In this document: one piece after another, positions 33,075 to 41,921 of the stretch
Numbering within the stretch: position 1 is the first letter of the stretch
How the letters are laid out: each line of letters opens with the position of its first letter
Origin: Paenibacillus catalpae
GTDB lineage: Bacteria; Bacillota; Bacilli; Paenibacillales; Paenibacillaceae
Reading direction: 5' to 3'
DNA: 64,000 nucleotides
Assembly: GCF_900112695.1 (NCBI RefSeq)
Contig: NZ_FOMT01000004.1
Location: 372,001-436,000 of the forward strand
Made by a program: the position numbers and the translations under genes
Notes under the pieces: generated by a model
Seen by the model: only the letters and a program-made list of their open reading frames with translations
What the model was told of the DNA's origin: nothing
Databases searched by the model: none

Positions 33075-34124
33075 ATTAAAGCAATCTTATGCGCAAAGTA
33101 CGGAACGCCGGAGATTCTTCAGCTTAAAGAAGTCGATCAACCTGTCCCTCACAGCCATGAAGTACGGATAAAAATACATGCAGCCGTTGCCACTCCCTCC
33201 GATTGCGCCTTCCGAAGAGCAGATCCTTTCTTTATCCGTTTTCTCTATGGACTGCGAAGTCCCAAATTCCCGATATTAGGCGTAGAATTTGCCGGTGAAA
33301 TCGATCTGGTCGGCCAAGACGTAAAGCTATTCAAGACAGGGGATCAGGTATTTGGAATAAGTCCACATCGCTTCGGCGCTTATGCCGAATACGTATGCTT
33401 GCCCGAAGATCAACCGGTGTTTTTTAAACCTCGCAATGCTGCTTATGAAGAAGCCGCAGGCCTTTGCGACGGGGCATTAACGGCATTAATTTTCCTGAGA
33501 GACAAGGCCAACCTGCAGCCGGGGCAAAAAATCTTGATTAACGGCGCTTCCGGAGCAGTTGGTGCATATGCTGTGCAGCTTGCCAGATACTACGGTGCAG
33601 AAGTAACCGGTGTGTGCAGTACCAGTAATTTTGAAGGGGTGAAAGCCTTGGGGGCCGATAAGGTTATCGATTATCACCAAGAGGACTTTGCCCGGGGTGA
33701 TCAGATGTACGATGTTATTTTTGATGCGGTGGGCAAGCGTTCCTTCTCGCAGTGCAAAGGATCGCTAACACCAAGAGGGATTTACCTCTCCACTGTCCCT
33801 AGTCCGGGAACGATGATGTCCATGCTGCGTACCTCAAAGTCCGGCAGCAAAAAAGCGATATTCACCGCGGCGGGCCTAAGGCAGAATAAAGAAAATCTAG
33901 CCTTTCTCAAAGATCTGTTTGAAGCGGAAAAAATAAAACCGGTCATTGATCGACGCTATTCCTTGGAACAGGCAGCCGAAGCTCACCGATATGTGGAGAC
34001 GGGACGCAAAAAAGGAAATGTCATCATTCTAGTGCAAAACGAAACGAAAGACCGCCCGGATCCAAGCCAAATAGCTCAGATAGACATGCGATCTTCGATT
34101 TCGATGAAAGAAACTATGAAATAG
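33075..34124 (+). CDS. Medium-chain NAD(P)-dependent alcohol dehydrogenase/quinone oxidoreductase, probable AUU start
   Basis: 349 residues from ATT 33075. MDR-family features: N-terminal GroES-like domain (KAILCAKYGTPEILQLKEV), substrate-site SDCAFRR, Rossmann motif NGASGAVGAYAVQLA and KKGNVIILV at the end of the fold. The catalytic zinc ligands of classical ADH are absent, so it belongs to the zinc-free reductase-like group. The family Met falls on an ATT codon 7 bases after GGGGAGGA. The only upstream in-frame start (TTG 33024) lies inside the promoter spacer. The C-terminal 25 residues extend past the usual end and overlap the convergent DinB gene by 11 bases. Confidence 0.8.
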   Translation: MKAILCAKYGTPEILQLKEVDQPVPHSHEVRIKIHAAVATPSDCAFRRADPFFIRFLYGLRSPKFPILGVEFAGEIDLVGQDVKLFKTGDQVFGISPHRFGAYAEYVCLPEDQPVFFKPRNAAYEEAAGLCDGALTALIFLRDKANLQPGQKILINGASGAVGAYAVQLARYYGAEVTGVCSTSNFEGVKALGADKVIDYHQEDFARGDQMYDVIFDAVGKRSFSQCKGSLTPRGIYLSTVPSPGTMMSMLRTSKSGSKKAIFTAAGLRQNKENLAFLKDLFEAEKIKPVIDRRYSLEQAAEAHRYVETGRKKGNVIILVQNETKDRPDPSQIAQIDMRSSISMKETMK

Positions 34125-34632
34125 ATGCTGCAGGTTCCTGATACCAATACAACGCATAATCATTCATGGTGGAGGCATAACCCAGTTGACGCATCATGGT
34201 GGAAATATTGCCTCTGTGATAGGTTCCGTGATTCACTACCTGAAGCACGATTTCCGATAGGCGTGTCTCGCGGATTCCGGCATACGGATTGTTAAGGATA
34301 ATTGTGCGCTCCAAATCAGGCGCATTTCGGAACCACTCTCTGAACTGTTCGGATAACTCGGCAAAGAGATTAACGTAATCCTCTGCCGTTTCCAGTACAC
34401 GCCCGGCTAAAGGCATACATTCCTGCAGCGCCTCTCCCATATCGGTGCCCGATAACACCAAGTACCACGTTTTATCAACCATATAAATATGACTAAGAGC
34501 ATCGGCGATCGCCCGGAACGAGCTGTTCACTTCCTGATGCAGCACGGCAGGCGGCAGCTCCTTCAATCTCCCGAGGATCGTTTGGCTCGCCCAAGCGTGA
34601 TAGTTATACATTTCTACTGGATAATTCGTCAT
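34114..34632 (-). CDS. DinB-family metal-binding protein
   Basis: 172 residues of a four-helix DinB/YfiT-like bundle. The three metal-ligand histidines are visible in YNYHAWASQ, ALSHIYMVDKTWY and VNHGTYHRGN. Members are often stress-induced, and some are thiol-dependent transferases (bacillithiol S-transferase relatives). The ribosome binding site AAAGGAG lies 10 bases upstream of the ATG. It overlaps the 3' end of the convergent dehydrogenase gene. Confidence 0.85.
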   Translation of the reverse strand: MTNYPVEMYNYHAWASQTILGRLKELPPAVLHQEVNSSFRAIADALSHIYMVDKTWYLVLSGTDMGEALQECMPLAGRVLETAEDYVNLFAELSEQFREWFRNAPDLERTIILNNPYAGIRETRLSEIVLQVVNHGTYHRGNISTMMRQLGYASTMNDYALYWYQEPAASIS

Positions 34633-34670
34633 GAATATCGACTCCTTTTAATTGGTATGTTCCCAGTATA

Positions 34671-34705
34671 AAAAAAGTAGTATGACAACAGTGTGTCATA
34701 CTACT
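34671..34705 (-). terminator. Terminator of the WYL regulator
   Basis: A 12-bp stem AGTAGTATGACA/TGTCATACTACT overlapping the last codons of the WYL gene, with a 7-base T-run on the minus strand. Confidence 0.8.
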
Positions 34706-35612
34706 CATAAAGTTTAAGAGCTTCTTGAAGCTGCTCCTTCATAATGCTCCGCAACCCGCGGGGCTCCAGCACTTCCGCGCCACTGCCGAAACCAAGCAGA
34801 ATCGCCCACAGCCAGCTGGCTTCAAGCGGCTTATACACCGGGATCCGCATCGTCATGCTTCCATCGGCGTGAAAGGTTTTCTCGACTCGTCCGAACTGAT
34901 CCATCGCCTCCGCCAAAGCCTCCGGTGCCACTCGGAGCACAACATTCTCCACCTGATCCTGCCCTGACCCATATGAAACAGCAGCCTCTATCGGTACCTC
35001 CTGATGCAGCTCAAAGATATGCTCCGTTTGGCTTAACTCGACCATTCGGGATAGACGAAACTCCCGGTAATCGCAGCGCGTCCGGCAATAGCCGTACATA
35101 TACCAGTTGCCGTATTTAAAAAGCAGCCTGATCGGTTCCATTTCGCGGGTTGTTCGCTCATTCTTCCCATTGATGTAATCAAACCGGATAACCTTCCGCT
35201 CCGAAATAGCCGTTCGTATTAACGGAAGCACTTCGGGGTCCATACGTCGGGTTTCAAAATCAACCGCCAGGCTGGAAGTCTGCTGCTCCGCCCCAATCGT
35301 TTGCAGTCTCTCGATTGTCCCCTGCGCACGTTCATCTTCGAAGACGCTGGAAAGTCCCTTTAGTACGGTGATCAAGGAATGAACATCATACGATCCGAGC
35401 AGGCTTTTATCCATTTTAAAGCCGTCCATCATGCCAAAGCCGCCTTTGTTCCCCTGATACGACACGACCGGAAAGCCCGCCGCACAGATGACGTCGATAT
35501 CCCGATAGATCGTTCTTTGAGACACCTGGAACTCTTCGGCCAGCGCGGAGGCCGGCAGAACGTCGTTATTCAGCAGCTTGTAGATAATGGAGATTAATCG
35601 CTCTAATTTCAT
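34701..35612 (-). CDS. WYL-domain (YafY-type) transcriptional regulator
   Basis: 303 residues. N-terminal HTH_11/DeoR-like helix-turn-helix (PASALAEEFQVSQRTIYRDIDVI, about 19-41), a central WYL domain (about 140-215, with RFDYINGKNERTTREMEPI and YGNWYMYGYCR) and a C-terminal WCX extension. WYL regulators sense unknown ligands or nucleic acids. Neighbouring target candidates are the DinB gene downstream on the same strand and the small secreted protein upstream. Start ATG 35612. Confidence 0.9.
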   Translation of the reverse strand: MKLERLISIIYKLLNNDVLPASALAEEFQVSQRTIYRDIDVICAAGFPVVSYQGNKGGFGMMDGFKMDKSLLGSYDVHSLITVLKGLSSVFEDERAQGTIERLQTIGAEQQTSSLAVDFETRRMDPEVLPLIRTAISERKVIRFDYINGKNERTTREMEPIRLLFKYGNWYMYGYCRTRCDYREFRLSRMVELSQTEHIFELHQEVPIEAAVSYGSGQDQVENVVLRVAPEALAEAMDQFGRVEKTFHADGSMTMRIPVYKPLEASWLWAILLGFGSGAEVLEPRGLRSIMKEQLQEALKLYE

Positions 35613-35721
35613 AAGTATCCCCGCCTGTTAATTCTTATCGTATTTCCCGCTCAATATCATACCATTAATCACCGTTAGCGGCTCCACCCTCTTGCCCGGT
35701 ACCCGTCAGCGTGCTAGACAT

Positions 35722-35756
35722 AAACAAAGATGCAGGGACTCCTGCACCTTTGTTTG
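35722..35756 (-). terminator. Terminator of the small secreted-protein gene
   Basis: Stem AAACAAAGATGCAGG/CCTGCACCTTTGTTT (one mismatch) with loop GACT, flanked by A/T runs. Confidence 0.82.
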
Positions 35757-35779
35757 TTTAGCCCTATTCTGCTAAATAA

Positions 35780-36082
35780 CTAGTTACTAAAATCAAGTGC
35801 GTAACCGGCTATCGAGGCGGCATCCGCGAACTTGGAAAGAGCGTCCGGATCAAATGTATTGTCGTAGACAGCATCCAGGTTAAACGTGATTTCCAGCTTG
35901 CCATATTGCTCCGGTTCTACGGTATCCAGCAACACATCGGCGAATGGAGAGTTAGATGCGGAGGATATTTCGGAAGCGCTTTCAATAGTTGGTGCCTGAG
36001 CAGATACCGGCATCGCGGTCAGCAGGATGATCGCCAGGCAAAGACAAACGGCAGACACCATCTTATTAGCAGTTGATTGCAT
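35780..36082 (-). CDS. Small secreted protein resembling the start of a DUF5060-type domain
   Basis: 100 residues: a signal peptide ending near AMPVSAQA, an acidic Ser-rich linker, then QYGKLEITFNLDAVYDNTFD, which looks like the first strands of the DUF5060 module that precedes some glycoside hydrolase domains. The frame ends soon after. It has its own ribosome binding site (GAAAGGAGCC) and terminator, so it may be a genuine short secreted protein, or a remnant of a larger enzyme. The domain match is by eye only. Confidence 0.5.
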   Translation of the reverse strand: MQSTANKMVSAVCLCLAIILLTAMPVSAQAPTIESASEISSASNSPFADVLLDTVEPEQYGKLEITFNLDAVYDNTFDPDALSKFADAASIAGYALDFSN

Positions 36083-36221
36083 TTTTTGTTGGCTCCTTTC
36101 GGATATTTGTTCTCGCGCCGGTTCATTATAGCACGGCCATCTTCAGGCCAGACACCGTAGAAAACACACCTTTCAACCGTAGTTTAGAGTGAAATTCCGC
36201 CCGCACCGGCATCGGGAAAAT

Positions 36222-36266
36222 AAAAAATACACCGCCCGGGGCATTCACCCGACAAGCGATGTATTC
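36222..36266 (-). terminator. Terminator-type repeat element of the second family, copy A
   Basis: Outer stem AATACACCGC/GCGATGTATT with an inner CGGG...CCCG stem and a T-run on the minus strand. Its sequence is shared with the element at 59795-59841. Confidence 0.7.
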
Positions 36267-36285
36267 TTGCATGTATTTGGCGGCT

Positions 36286-37440
36286 TTAGCGGCTCCAGCC
36301 GTTTGCCAGCACCCGTCTTGCAAACAGCTCCTCGTCAAAATCGAGACCAAAGCCAGCCTTATCAGGGACGTGAAACAAACCATTCTCTACCCGATAGGCG
36401 GATGTATCCATGCCTTCGATGGCGATATCGTCGTATTCGACGAACTCGAAGTTCTTAATCGCACTCGCAATATGGCCAAGTGCAAAGATGCCGTAAGCGT
36501 TGCCATAACAGTGCGGTGCCGAACGCAGTCCCGCCTGGTCGAGCTGCGCGCCAAGCTCCAGCCAATGGGTAAAGCCCGGATAAATTATGTCGTATTGCAG
36601 CACGTCGACAAAGCCTTTTTTAGCCCAATTGACGAGATGAGGAGACGCAAGCCCCTCTCCGTCGGCAATCAGTACGTTTTGCCCACGCTCACGGAGCCAT
36701 GCTTTCAAGTCGGCATACAAGGCATCATCTTCGTGGAAGGCCTCCTCAATCCAGTACAGATTCACATCCGAGGCAGCTGCCAACACCTCTTTGGTCAGAT
36801 TCAAGTTATAGGCGTTGTTGGCATCAATCATGATCCGCCCCTCCGGTCCGGCAACCTCAGCGACACCATGAATGATTGCGATATCCCGCTTCATCCCCTC
36901 CCATAACGGCATGTGCCTGCCGCCGCGGCCGACCTTAATCTTGAAATGCCGATGACCTTTGGAGTAGCCCTGCTCAGCCTCCTCTTTCAGCAGCGCCACC
37001 GCATCCCGCTCATTCTGCAAATGCAGGTCATCGAAATAAAGCGAGGTATCATAGCAAGGAACAATAAGCGGTGAACCCGGCTTGCGATCGACAGCGGATA
37101 CTAATTCATATACAGGTGTATTCTGTCTGCGGCCAAGCCAGTCCAGAATCGGATATTCAAGCGGAATTCGGTACGGTTCAAGCACTCTGCCGCTCTCGTC
37201 GAATAGATCCACGAGCCTCATGCCAATAACGGACTCCGCCAATTCTTCGGTCAATGATCCCGTGTGGCCAAAGCCCGCCATGCCATCAATCGTTATTCGC
37301 GCGATACGAACCGAGCAGCTTTTACCGTGATCTCCAAGCCTGCCGTTTGAGCCCGCGCTTCTAGCGCGCTCGCCCGTAAGAGTTGCAATCTCGATCTTCT
37401 CTACTTTCCAATCGGGCTGAATATGGGATATATCCATCAT
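36286..37440 (-). CDS. Mandelate racemase/muconate lactonizing enzyme family protein
   Basis: 384 residues, enolase superfamily. The N-terminal capping domain is followed by a barrel with the catalytic pieces FKIKVGRGG (KxK), MIDANNAYN (metal Asp), WIEEAFHED (metal Glu), ADGEG (metal Glu) and APHCYGN (catalytic His). Predicted Mg2+-dependent racemisation or dehydration of a carboxylate such as a sugar acid; the substrate is unknown and no sugar-acid pathway genes lie nearby. ATG 37440 follows AGGGAGTGA. Confidence 0.87.
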   Translation of the reverse strand: MMDISHIQPDWKVEKIEIATLTGERARSAGSNGRLGDHGKSCSVRIARITIDGMAGFGHTGSLTEELAESVIGMRLVDLFDESGRVLEPYRIPLEYPILDWLGRRQNTPVYELVSAVDRKPGSPLIVPCYDTSLYFDDLHLQNERDAVALLKEEAEQGYSKGHRHFKIKVGRGGRHMPLWEGMKRDIAIIHGVAEVAGPEGRIMIDANNAYNLNLTKEVLAAASDVNLYWIEEAFHEDDALYADLKAWLRERGQNVLIADGEGLASPHLVNWAKKGFVDVLQYDIIYPGFTHWLELGAQLDQAGLRSAPHCYGNAYGIFALGHIASAIKNFEFVEYDDIAIEGMDTSAYRVENGLFHVPDKAGFGLDFDEELFARRVLANGWSR

Positions 37441-37550
37441 GCGTTCACTCCCTATGATTTAGTCAGCTGGATGCCATTCATACCAACTAGATCCAATATA
37501 TTACTCTTAAATCTAATATGTCAAAATAAAATATATTCATTATATTAAAT

Positions 37551-38144
37551 TTAGGCATCTATCTCCTGAAGCAGACGCTCCTTCACGAGAGGCCACTCCC
37601 TGTCCAGAATGCTATAGAAAACATTATCATGAACCGTACCGCCGTCAGTTGCATCGACTCGATGCCGGCGAAGCACACCTTCCCTCACTGCCCCGATTTT
37701 TTCCAATGCTCTTTGCGATCGCACATTGCTGCCGCTGGCGGAGAATTGGACCCGGAGCACACCCAGTTCTTCGAAGCCGTACTGGAGGAGAAGAAGCTTG
37801 CAGGCCGGATTGATTCCCCTTCCCCAGAAATCCGGAGAAAGCCATGTCCAGCCGATTTCAACATTTCGATTGGGCACGTCCAAATCGCCAAGCCGCGTCG
37901 TCCCCGCCGCACGACCGCTGGCTTTATCGATAATTACGAAGGGAAGCTGAGTTCCCGCTTCTCTGCTTGCCAATGCGGATTCAAGCGCTAATTCAATCGC
38001 TTGCTCCGTGATGTTTTTCCGCCAAGTCAGCTCCCAAACCCTCGGATCGCTGAGCAATTGGGCCAGCTCCTTTACATGTCCGGACTGCAGAGGCAGCAAA
38101 ATAACCTTGTGGTTCTCCAAAGTGAGATCGGTACGAAATTTCAT
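37551..38144 (-). CDS. GNAT-family N-acetyltransferase (RimJ/RimL-like)
   Basis: 197 residues. Acetyl-CoA fold with GRAAGTTRLGDLDVPNRNVEIGWTWLSPDFWGRG... (motif A region WGRGINPACKLLL) and SQRALEKIGAVREGVLRRH (motif B), typical of the Acetyltransf_3 RimJ/L type. The substrate may be a protein N-terminus, a small amine or an antibiotic. AGGAGG-type site before ATG 38144. A perfect 11-bp inverted repeat lies about 65 bases upstream. Confidence 0.87.
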   Translation of the reverse strand: MKFRTDLTLENHKVILLPLQSGHVKELAQLLSDPRVWELTWRKNITEQAIELALESALASREAGTQLPFVIIDKASGRAAGTTRLGDLDVPNRNVEIGWTWLSPDFWGRGINPACKLLLLQYGFEELGVLRVQFSASGSNVRSQRALEKIGAVREGVLRRHRVDATDGGTVHDNVFYSILDREWPLVKERLLQEIDA

Positions 38145-38207
38145 GGCTAACCCTCCTTTTCCTCATCCTATCAATTGGCCAGGACAGCATGAATGAAGGA
38201 AGTTGCC

Positions 38208-38234
38208 GATTTTTTGCATTTGTTGCAAAAAATC
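38208..38234. repeat. Perfect 11-bp inverted repeat upstream of GNAT gene
   Basis: Arms GATTTTTTGCA and TGCAAAAAATC with 5-base spacer TTTGT. It lies in the 456-base gap between the GNAT and MocR genes and may be an operator or a weak terminator-like structure. Confidence 0.6.
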
Positions 38235-38360
38235 CATTATAGCTAGATGGAAGGCTGGTCTTTTGTACCATCGTAAAAACACAAAAGGCAAGCTACGTTG
38301 GAAGTCATCCAGTATAATCACCAGAATCACTCTCCCGGGGCCGAAATCGGTTCATTTAAA

Positions 38361-38428
38361 TGGAGCAAATCCAACGTGAGTGTAACTCCTGCGCTTTACC
38401 CCGCTATTATAGTGGAGCAGATCCAACG
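38361..38428. repeat. Two copies of TGGAGCARATCCAACG, 52 bp apart, in a non-coding gap
   Basis: 16-base copies at 38361-38376 and 38413-38428 differ by one base; each contains the interrupted palindrome TGGA-N5-TCCA. The gap 38145-38600 otherwise holds no convincing gene: the only open frame (38298-38687, plus) lacks a ribosome binding site and overlaps the MocR gene in antisense. The layout looks like a dispersed intergenic repeat. Confidence 0.55.
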
Positions 38429-38600
38429 CAGGCGGCTTCAGCCAGACAAAAGAGACCGTCCCATCATCAACCTGATAGGGCGGCCTCCTTGCGTTAGCGC
38501 CTGCTTTGCTCCTCCCCTATACGAAGGGCCTGCGGATCAGCCCCGGCAGTGCTCCCTTTGCATGATAAGGACCACCCGCTTGGCGGAGATTATTTCTTCT

Positions 38601-39938
38601 TCAGCTTCCTTTCCGTACTTCCTCCACGATGACCTTGACCCCTTGGTCAATTTGCTCAGGCCGCGTCTGAGAGATGCTGATCCGTAGGAACTTCTCCCGT
38701 TCCAGATAATGGCTTAAGTAGAACCCTTTGCCGGGCACGACACTAATATTCCTATCGGCAAGCCGCTTGAGGAGACGATCGACATTAACGGTCGGCTTAA
38801 GCTTAAAATGCGTATAGATGCCTGATGGGATATCGGGCACTTCCATTAGCCCTGGCTCATTGTAACGGGCCACCGACTCATTCAAAGCCTGCATCCGGGA
38901 TGCGTACATGCTGCCTATCTTATGCTTATGCCGCTCATACATGCCATTCTTGATGTACACTTCAAGGGCCGCCTGGGAGAGCAGCGACGTGTCAGGATAT
39001 ATTTTGTACGCGTAAAAAGTTTTCAGCAGCCGCTCCGGCAACACGACCGCGCCTACTCTCAGGCCCGGGAAAATGATTTTGGAGAAGCTCTTTACATAAA
39101 TGACATGCTCTCCCCCATCGCTGGCATAAATCGGATCGTTTTGCCGGTCTGAGCCCAAATCAGCCATATAATCGTCTTCCAGGATAAATACATCGTATTT
39201 GGCGGCCAGCTTCGCAATAGACCTTCGCTCTTCCGCGCTATAGGAGGTGCCCAGCGGATTATGATATCTCGACATTGTGTAAAAGAATTTGATCTTGCCG
39301 CTCTTGAACCACCGCTCCAATTCCCGCAAATCTATACCCGCCGCCGTACGGGCGATGCCATACACGGGTGTGCGTTCCGTCTCCAGAAACCGCAAATACC
39401 GGTCATAGCTCGGCTGCTCCACCAACACCGCATCTCTGCCATTCGGAAACGGCATCTTCGCTACTATTTCCAGAGCCTGCTGTGCTCCCGAGGTAACAAT
39501 GATCCGCTCGGCTTTGGTGAACACCTGGTCATTGGCCAAATGAGACACTAGCGTGTGGCGAAAGGACTCGAGTCCCAGCGGATCGCCATAGGTAAACAGA
39601 TCGTACTTGTAAATATCTATTGCTTTATTGAGGCAATGCTGAAAATCCAGATAAGGAAATGCGTCCAAGTCCGGCAATACCGTAGCGAAATAGATCATTT
39701 CGCTGTCCCGGTTATCGCGCCAATCCCCCGGCTTCACAACCACATAAAAGCCGCTTTGCGGGACCGAATAGATCGCGTGACGCTTCTCCAGCTCTGCATA
39801 GGCTCTCGTAATCGTGCTGATGCTGCAGCCGTACATTTCCGCGGCACTGCGGACAGAAGGCAGCTTTTGACCAGGATGGTATACACCCTGCCGGATCTTC
39901 TCCTCCATATCGGATAATATCGAAAAGTACTTTTTCAT
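38601..39938 (-). CDS. MocR-type regulator (GntR HTH fused to PLP aminotransferase domain)
   Basis: 445 residues. N-terminal GntR winged helix (KLPSVRSAAEMYGCSISTITRAYAEL, about 24-49), then a fold-type-I aminotransferase domain with the PLP lysine in VKSFSKIIFPGLRVG and the cofactor Asp/Tyr segment LEDDYMADLG. MocR proteins use PLP or an amine adduct to sense their ligand. It is divergent from an EamA exporter and nitroreductase operon across a perfect 18-bp palindrome, so these are the likely targets. Confidence 0.9.
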   Translation of the reverse strand: MKKYFSILSDMEEKIRQGVYHPGQKLPSVRSAAEMYGCSISTITRAYAELEKRHAIYSVPQSGFYVVVKPGDWRDNRDSEMIYFATVLPDLDAFPYLDFQHCLNKAIDIYKYDLFTYGDPLGLESFRHTLVSHLANDQVFTKAERIIVTSGAQQALEIVAKMPFPNGRDAVLVEQPSYDRYLRFLETERTPVYGIARTAAGIDLRELERWFKSGKIKFFYTMSRYHNPLGTSYSAEERRSIAKLAAKYDVFILEDDYMADLGSDRQNDPIYASDGGEHVIYVKSFSKIIFPGLRVGAVVLPERLLKTFYAYKIYPDTSLLSQAALEVYIKNGMYERHKHKIGSMYASRMQALNESVARYNEPGLMEVPDIPSGIYTHFKLKPTVNVDRLLKRLADRNISVVPGKGFYLSHYLEREKFLRISISQTRPEQIDQGVKVIVEEVRKGS

Positions 39939-39963
39939 TCTGTCCTCCTATTCCCTCCGGCCC

Positions 39964-40047
39964 AACTGTATCGATACAGTTCAGGTAAAATGACGTTGTT
40001 CGCGCTTCTCATATAACCTATTCTCAAAACAACGGACGTTCGCGAAC
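39964..40047. promoter_or_regulatory. MocR/EamA divergent region with perfect palindromes
   Basis: AACTGTATCGATACAGTT (39964-39981) is a perfect 18-bp palindrome 26 bases upstream of the MocR start. GTTCGCGAAC (40038-40047) is a second perfect palindrome near the EamA start, with a related half-site around 39997. They are likely operator sites for the MocR protein. Confidence 0.65.
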
Positions 40048-40080
40048 ACGCTGCCGTTTAGTTGGAGAGGATGATGCAAC

Positions 40081-41007
40081 ATGAGTCAAAAGGAAATGAG
40101 GCTTCCCTATTTCTTTGCCGTGCTTAACGCGGTCATTATCGGTTTATCTTTTTTGTTTGCCAAGCTTGTACTCGATTATGCCAGCCCGCTCGACACGCTG
40201 ACCTTCCGCTTTGCTCTATCGTTTCTGCTCATGTCCGTCCCTGTAGCTTTTGGCTGGGTTAAGCTTTCGTACCGCGGCAAGCCGCTCTACAAAGTGATGC
40301 TGCTGGCAACCATGTACCCGCTTGGGTTCTTCACCCTTCAAGGGTATGGTCTGCAGCATGCCACTTCGGCGGAGGGAGGCATCCTGTACGCGTTCACTCC
40401 GGTCGTAACGCTGATCATTGCTTCTATTTTTTTGAAAGAGGCAACAACCGTATTACAGAAGCTGTCGATCTTTCTATCGGTGTTTGGCGTCGTGTTTATC
40501 TTCGTCATGAAAGGCAGCAGCATCGATCTGTCCAACCTGCTCGGAATCTCGTTGTTATTGCTCACATGCGTCGCTTTTGCCGGATATACCACTTTGGCCC
40601 GCTCGCTGTCGAAGCAGTTCAGTCCGGCGGAAATCACCTATTTGATGATGGGCATTGGCTTTGTCTTTTTTACAATCACCACGTTCACCAGCCATGCGTC
40701 TGCAGGAACACTTCATCATATATTCGCTCCTCTCGCGAGCGGCACCTTTATTGTATCCATTCTCTTCTTGGGTGTAGTATCCTCGCTGGTCACGGCATTA
40801 ACGTCAAACTACATCCTGTCCAGAATGGAAGCGTCAAGAATGAGCGTATTCGCGAACCTCTCTACCATCGTCTCTATGACAGCCGGTGCGCTCTTTCTTG
40901 GGGAGGAAGTAACAATCTATCACCTGATCGGCTCTGTGCTGATTATAGCCGGGGTTATCGGCACAAATAGACTAGGCCGCAATAAAACGAACCAAGTGAA
41001 TAATTGA
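40081..41007 (+). CDS. EamA-domain DMT-family transporter
   Basis: 308 residues with ten predicted membrane helices in two EamA repeats (NAVIIGLSFLFAKLVLDYASP ... and the second half from LLLLTCVAFAGYTTLARSL). DMT exporters move amino acids, metabolites or drugs outward. ATG 40081 has GGAGAGGA upstream. The nitroreductase gene starts 15 bases after it and is co-transcribed. The MocR regulator on the other strand suggests an amine or amino-acid substrate (inference). Confidence 0.88.
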   Translation: MSQKEMRLPYFFAVLNAVIIGLSFLFAKLVLDYASPLDTLTFRFALSFLLMSVPVAFGWVKLSYRGKPLYKVMLLATMYPLGFFTLQGYGLQHATSAEGGILYAFTPVVTLIIASIFLKEATTVLQKLSIFLSVFGVVFIFVMKGSSIDLSNLLGISLLLLTCVAFAGYTTLARSLSKQFSPAEITYLMMGIGFVFFTITTFTSHASAGTLHHIFAPLASGTFIVSILFLGVVSSLVTALTSNYILSRMEASRMSVFANLSTIVSMTAGALFLGEEVTIYHLIGSVLIIAGVIGTNRLGRNKTNQVNN

Positions 41008-41022
41008 GGGAGCTGAACATAC

Positions 41023-41655
41023 ATGTCATTAACAACCATTACGGATTTCTATACCATCGTTCGGGAGCGCCATTCTATTAAGCATTACGACGCTTCGCAC
41101 AAGCTAAGCGAGCAAGAGATCATTGAGCTGCTGGAGATTGCGAGCCGCGCACCGTCCGCCTGGAATCTTCAACATTGGAAGTATCTCTGCATCCATGACC
41201 AGTCTGCCAAAGAGAAGCTTCTCCCCATCGCCTATGGGCAAAAGCAAGTTATAGAGGCTTCCGTCGTCGTAGCCGTATTAGGTGATCTTCAAGCCAATCT
41301 GAACGCGGAAGACGTCTTTGGACCGGATGTGGAAGCTGGATTATTGAGGGAAGATGTCAAATCCGGCTTGATCAGCCAAATCAACGAGGCATACTCGGAG
41401 ACACCAGCCTATGCTCGTGATGAAGCCATCCGCAACGCTTCACTGGCGGCCATGCAGCTCATGCTCGCCGCAAAGGCGAAGGGGCTTGCTACATGCCCCA
41501 TGGGCGGATTTAACACCGATGCTTTTATTGAAGCGTTCAACGTTCCGTCCCGATATATTCCTGTCATGCTGATTACGATTGGCAAAGAGCCGGCCCCTGG
41601 TCGTCCAACCTCACGAATACCGGTCGAGAAAACAATTATCTGGAACAGTTACTGA
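41023..41655 (+). CDS. Nitroreductase-family FMN oxidoreductase
   Basis: 210 residues. FMN-binding nitroreductase fold: RERHSIKHYDASHKLSEQE at the start, RAPSAWNLQHWKYLCI (flavin site), ASLAAMQLMLAAKAKGLATCPMGGF and VMLITIGKEPAPGRPTSR near the end. It resembles Bacillus YdgI-type NAD(P)H nitroreductases. Likely cytosolic, reducing nitro or quinone compounds or acting in detoxification with the adjacent exporter. Ends in a clear terminator. Confidence 0.88.
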   Translation: MSLTTITDFYTIVRERHSIKHYDASHKLSEQEIIELLEIASRAPSAWNLQHWKYLCIHDQSAKEKLLPIAYGQKQVIEASVVVAVLGDLQANLNAEDVFGPDVEAGLLREDVKSGLISQINEAYSETPAYARDEAIRNASLAAMQLMLAAKAKGLATCPMGGFNTDAFIEAFNVPSRYIPVMLITIGKEPAPGRPTSRIPVEKTIIWNSY

Positions 41656-41667
41656 GCAGAAGGAAAT

Positions 41668-41707
41668 AAGACGCGAATCCCGGCAATAAATTACCGGAAT
41701 TCGCGTT
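41668..41707 (+). terminator. Terminator after the nitroreductase gene
   Basis: Stem GACGCGAAT...ATTCGCGTT with inner CCGG/CCGG pairing and TTT at the end. Confidence 0.75.
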
Positions 41708-41921
41708 TAACTATTTATAGATTGTCTTTCGCCAAGGAAGGGTCAAGCCAATTATCCGAGGCAAAATCTCGCCCCCTGACCATTTGGAAGATTTGAAATA
41801 TCTCTAGCAGAAAATTATGTAATAATTGTTTACATAAAATTCACAAAATCTTAATACGAGATCAGCTCTTCGACCCATCCCCCACATATATCGTCAAACA
41901 CTATCATTTTTTTCAAGTTAT

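Noticed and set aside
38298..38687. 129-codon plus-strand frame in the GNAT/MocR gap
   Set aside because: No ribosome binding site, no domain, overlaps the MocR gene end and contains the repeat pair.
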